Below the pieces are notes generated by a model. The model saw only the letters and a program-made list of their open reading frames with translations, was not told the DNA's origin and made no database searches. A program made the position numbers and the translations under genes. A DNA stretch of 64,000 nt, taken from contig NZ_CP126115.1 of assembly GCF_030123505.1 (NCBI RefSeq), forward strand, positions 1,006,001-1,070,000, in the 5' to 3' direction. The stretch is from Neobacillus sp. YX16. GTDB taxonomy: Bacteria; Bacillota; Bacilli; Bacillales; Cytobacillaceae. Shown here one piece after another: positions 63,883-64,000 of this stretch (position 1 is its first letter; the number at the start of each line of letters is the position of its first letter).

Positions 63883-63913
63883 AAACAGGGGCAGGGAAAC
63901 CTGCCCCTGTTTT
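63883..63913. terminator. bidirectional terminator
   Basis: A 13-bp perfect stem AAACAGGGGCAGG/CCTGCCCCTGTTT with a GAAA tetraloop and TTTT. Serves the methyltransferase-like gene and the convergent partial gene. Confidence 0.92.
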
Positions 63914-63914
63914 A

Positions 63915-64000
63915 TTAAATTTGTTTCTTACCTTGGTATTTCATCTTAAACTCTGCTTCACTCATATTTGGATTCTTTCTAGGTGTAGTTTTGCTAAGAG
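63915..64000 (-). CDS. partial minus-strand gene, C-terminal end only
   Basis: The frame runs in from the right window edge and ends at 63915; the last residues read LSKTTPRKNPNMSEAEFKMK then YQGKKQI. It is basic and hydrophilic and ends right at the bidirectional terminator. Too short to identify. Confidence 0.5.
   Translation of the reverse strand, partial: LSKTTPRKNPNMSEAEFKMKYQGKKQI

Overview
The window looks like chromosomal DNA of an endospore-forming member of the Bacillaceae (Bacillus/Neobacillus/Peribacillus type). Reasons: low GC, strong AGGAGG-type ribosome binding sites, frequent TTG/GTG starts, a perfect Rex box before adhE, a spore-protein-like small gene with a sigma-G-like promoter, and Bacillaceae-style intergenic repeats. 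No tRNA, rRNA or CRISPR was seen. The genus is an inference.

Layout. (1) 1-9.4 kb: a sugar ABC importer without its own ATPase, preceded by the end of a Gfo/Idh/MocA oxidoreductase. It is followed by a complete N-acetylgalactosamine route: ROK kinase, NagA-type deacetylase, AgaS isomerase/deaminase, LacC kinase, LacD aldolase. The promoter before the kinase is flanked by two inverted copies of an 18-nt sequence that look like operators. (2) 9.6-13.1 kb: adhE with a perfect Rex operator, a small unknown gene with a second Rex-like site, and a SET-domain protein, all on the minus strand. (3) 13.2-26.8 kb: a purine-nitrogen block. adeC and guaD lie on the minus strand. On the plus strand are OHCU decarboxylase, uricase, HIU hydrolase, allantoinase, allantoate amidohydrolase, an M20 amidohydrolase and the urease operon ureABCEFGD. 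Five 52-bp tandem repeats lie between the decarboxylase and uricase, which are one fused protein (PucL) in B. subtilis. (4) 26.8-36.9 kb: azoreductase, an M19/P1 peptidase pair, small stand-alone enzymes, a 253-bp element with terminal inverted repeats, an AlkD remnant, degenerate intergenic repeats and a frameshifted membrane gene.

(5) 37.0-40.5 kb: mobile DNA. An IS110-family transposase is broken by three single-base shifts in homopolymers. Beside it is a complete-looking group II intron encoding an RT/maturase, inserted in a short motif that recurs elsewhere in the window. (6) 40.5-44.8 kb: accessory genes, including a GC-rich peptidase E that looks transferred, a 28-bp perfect hairpin, hemolysin III and DUF1836. 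(7) 44.9-52.3 kb: a sialic-acid cluster (NanA, SGNH esterase, ABC importer without ATPase, NanE, NanK, RpiR regulator) with a cre-like operator at its promoter. (8) 52.4-64 kb: a beta-helix lyase-like protein, a GYF/RDD membrane protein, a cysteine-rich GPDC-tailed membrane protein and a run of small housekeeping-like enzymes (HIT, histidine phosphatases, GNATs, DinB, ComB-like), including a histidine phosphatase-GNAT fusion.

How it fits together: both amino-sugar clusters import by ABC transport and would need a shared ATPase such as MsmX. The Nan cluster ends at GlcNAc-6-P, and the only deacetylase visible is in the GalNAc cluster. The purine block would take adenine and guanine derivatives through urate, allantoin and allantoate to ammonia, but xanthine dehydrogenase and nickel uptake are not in the window.
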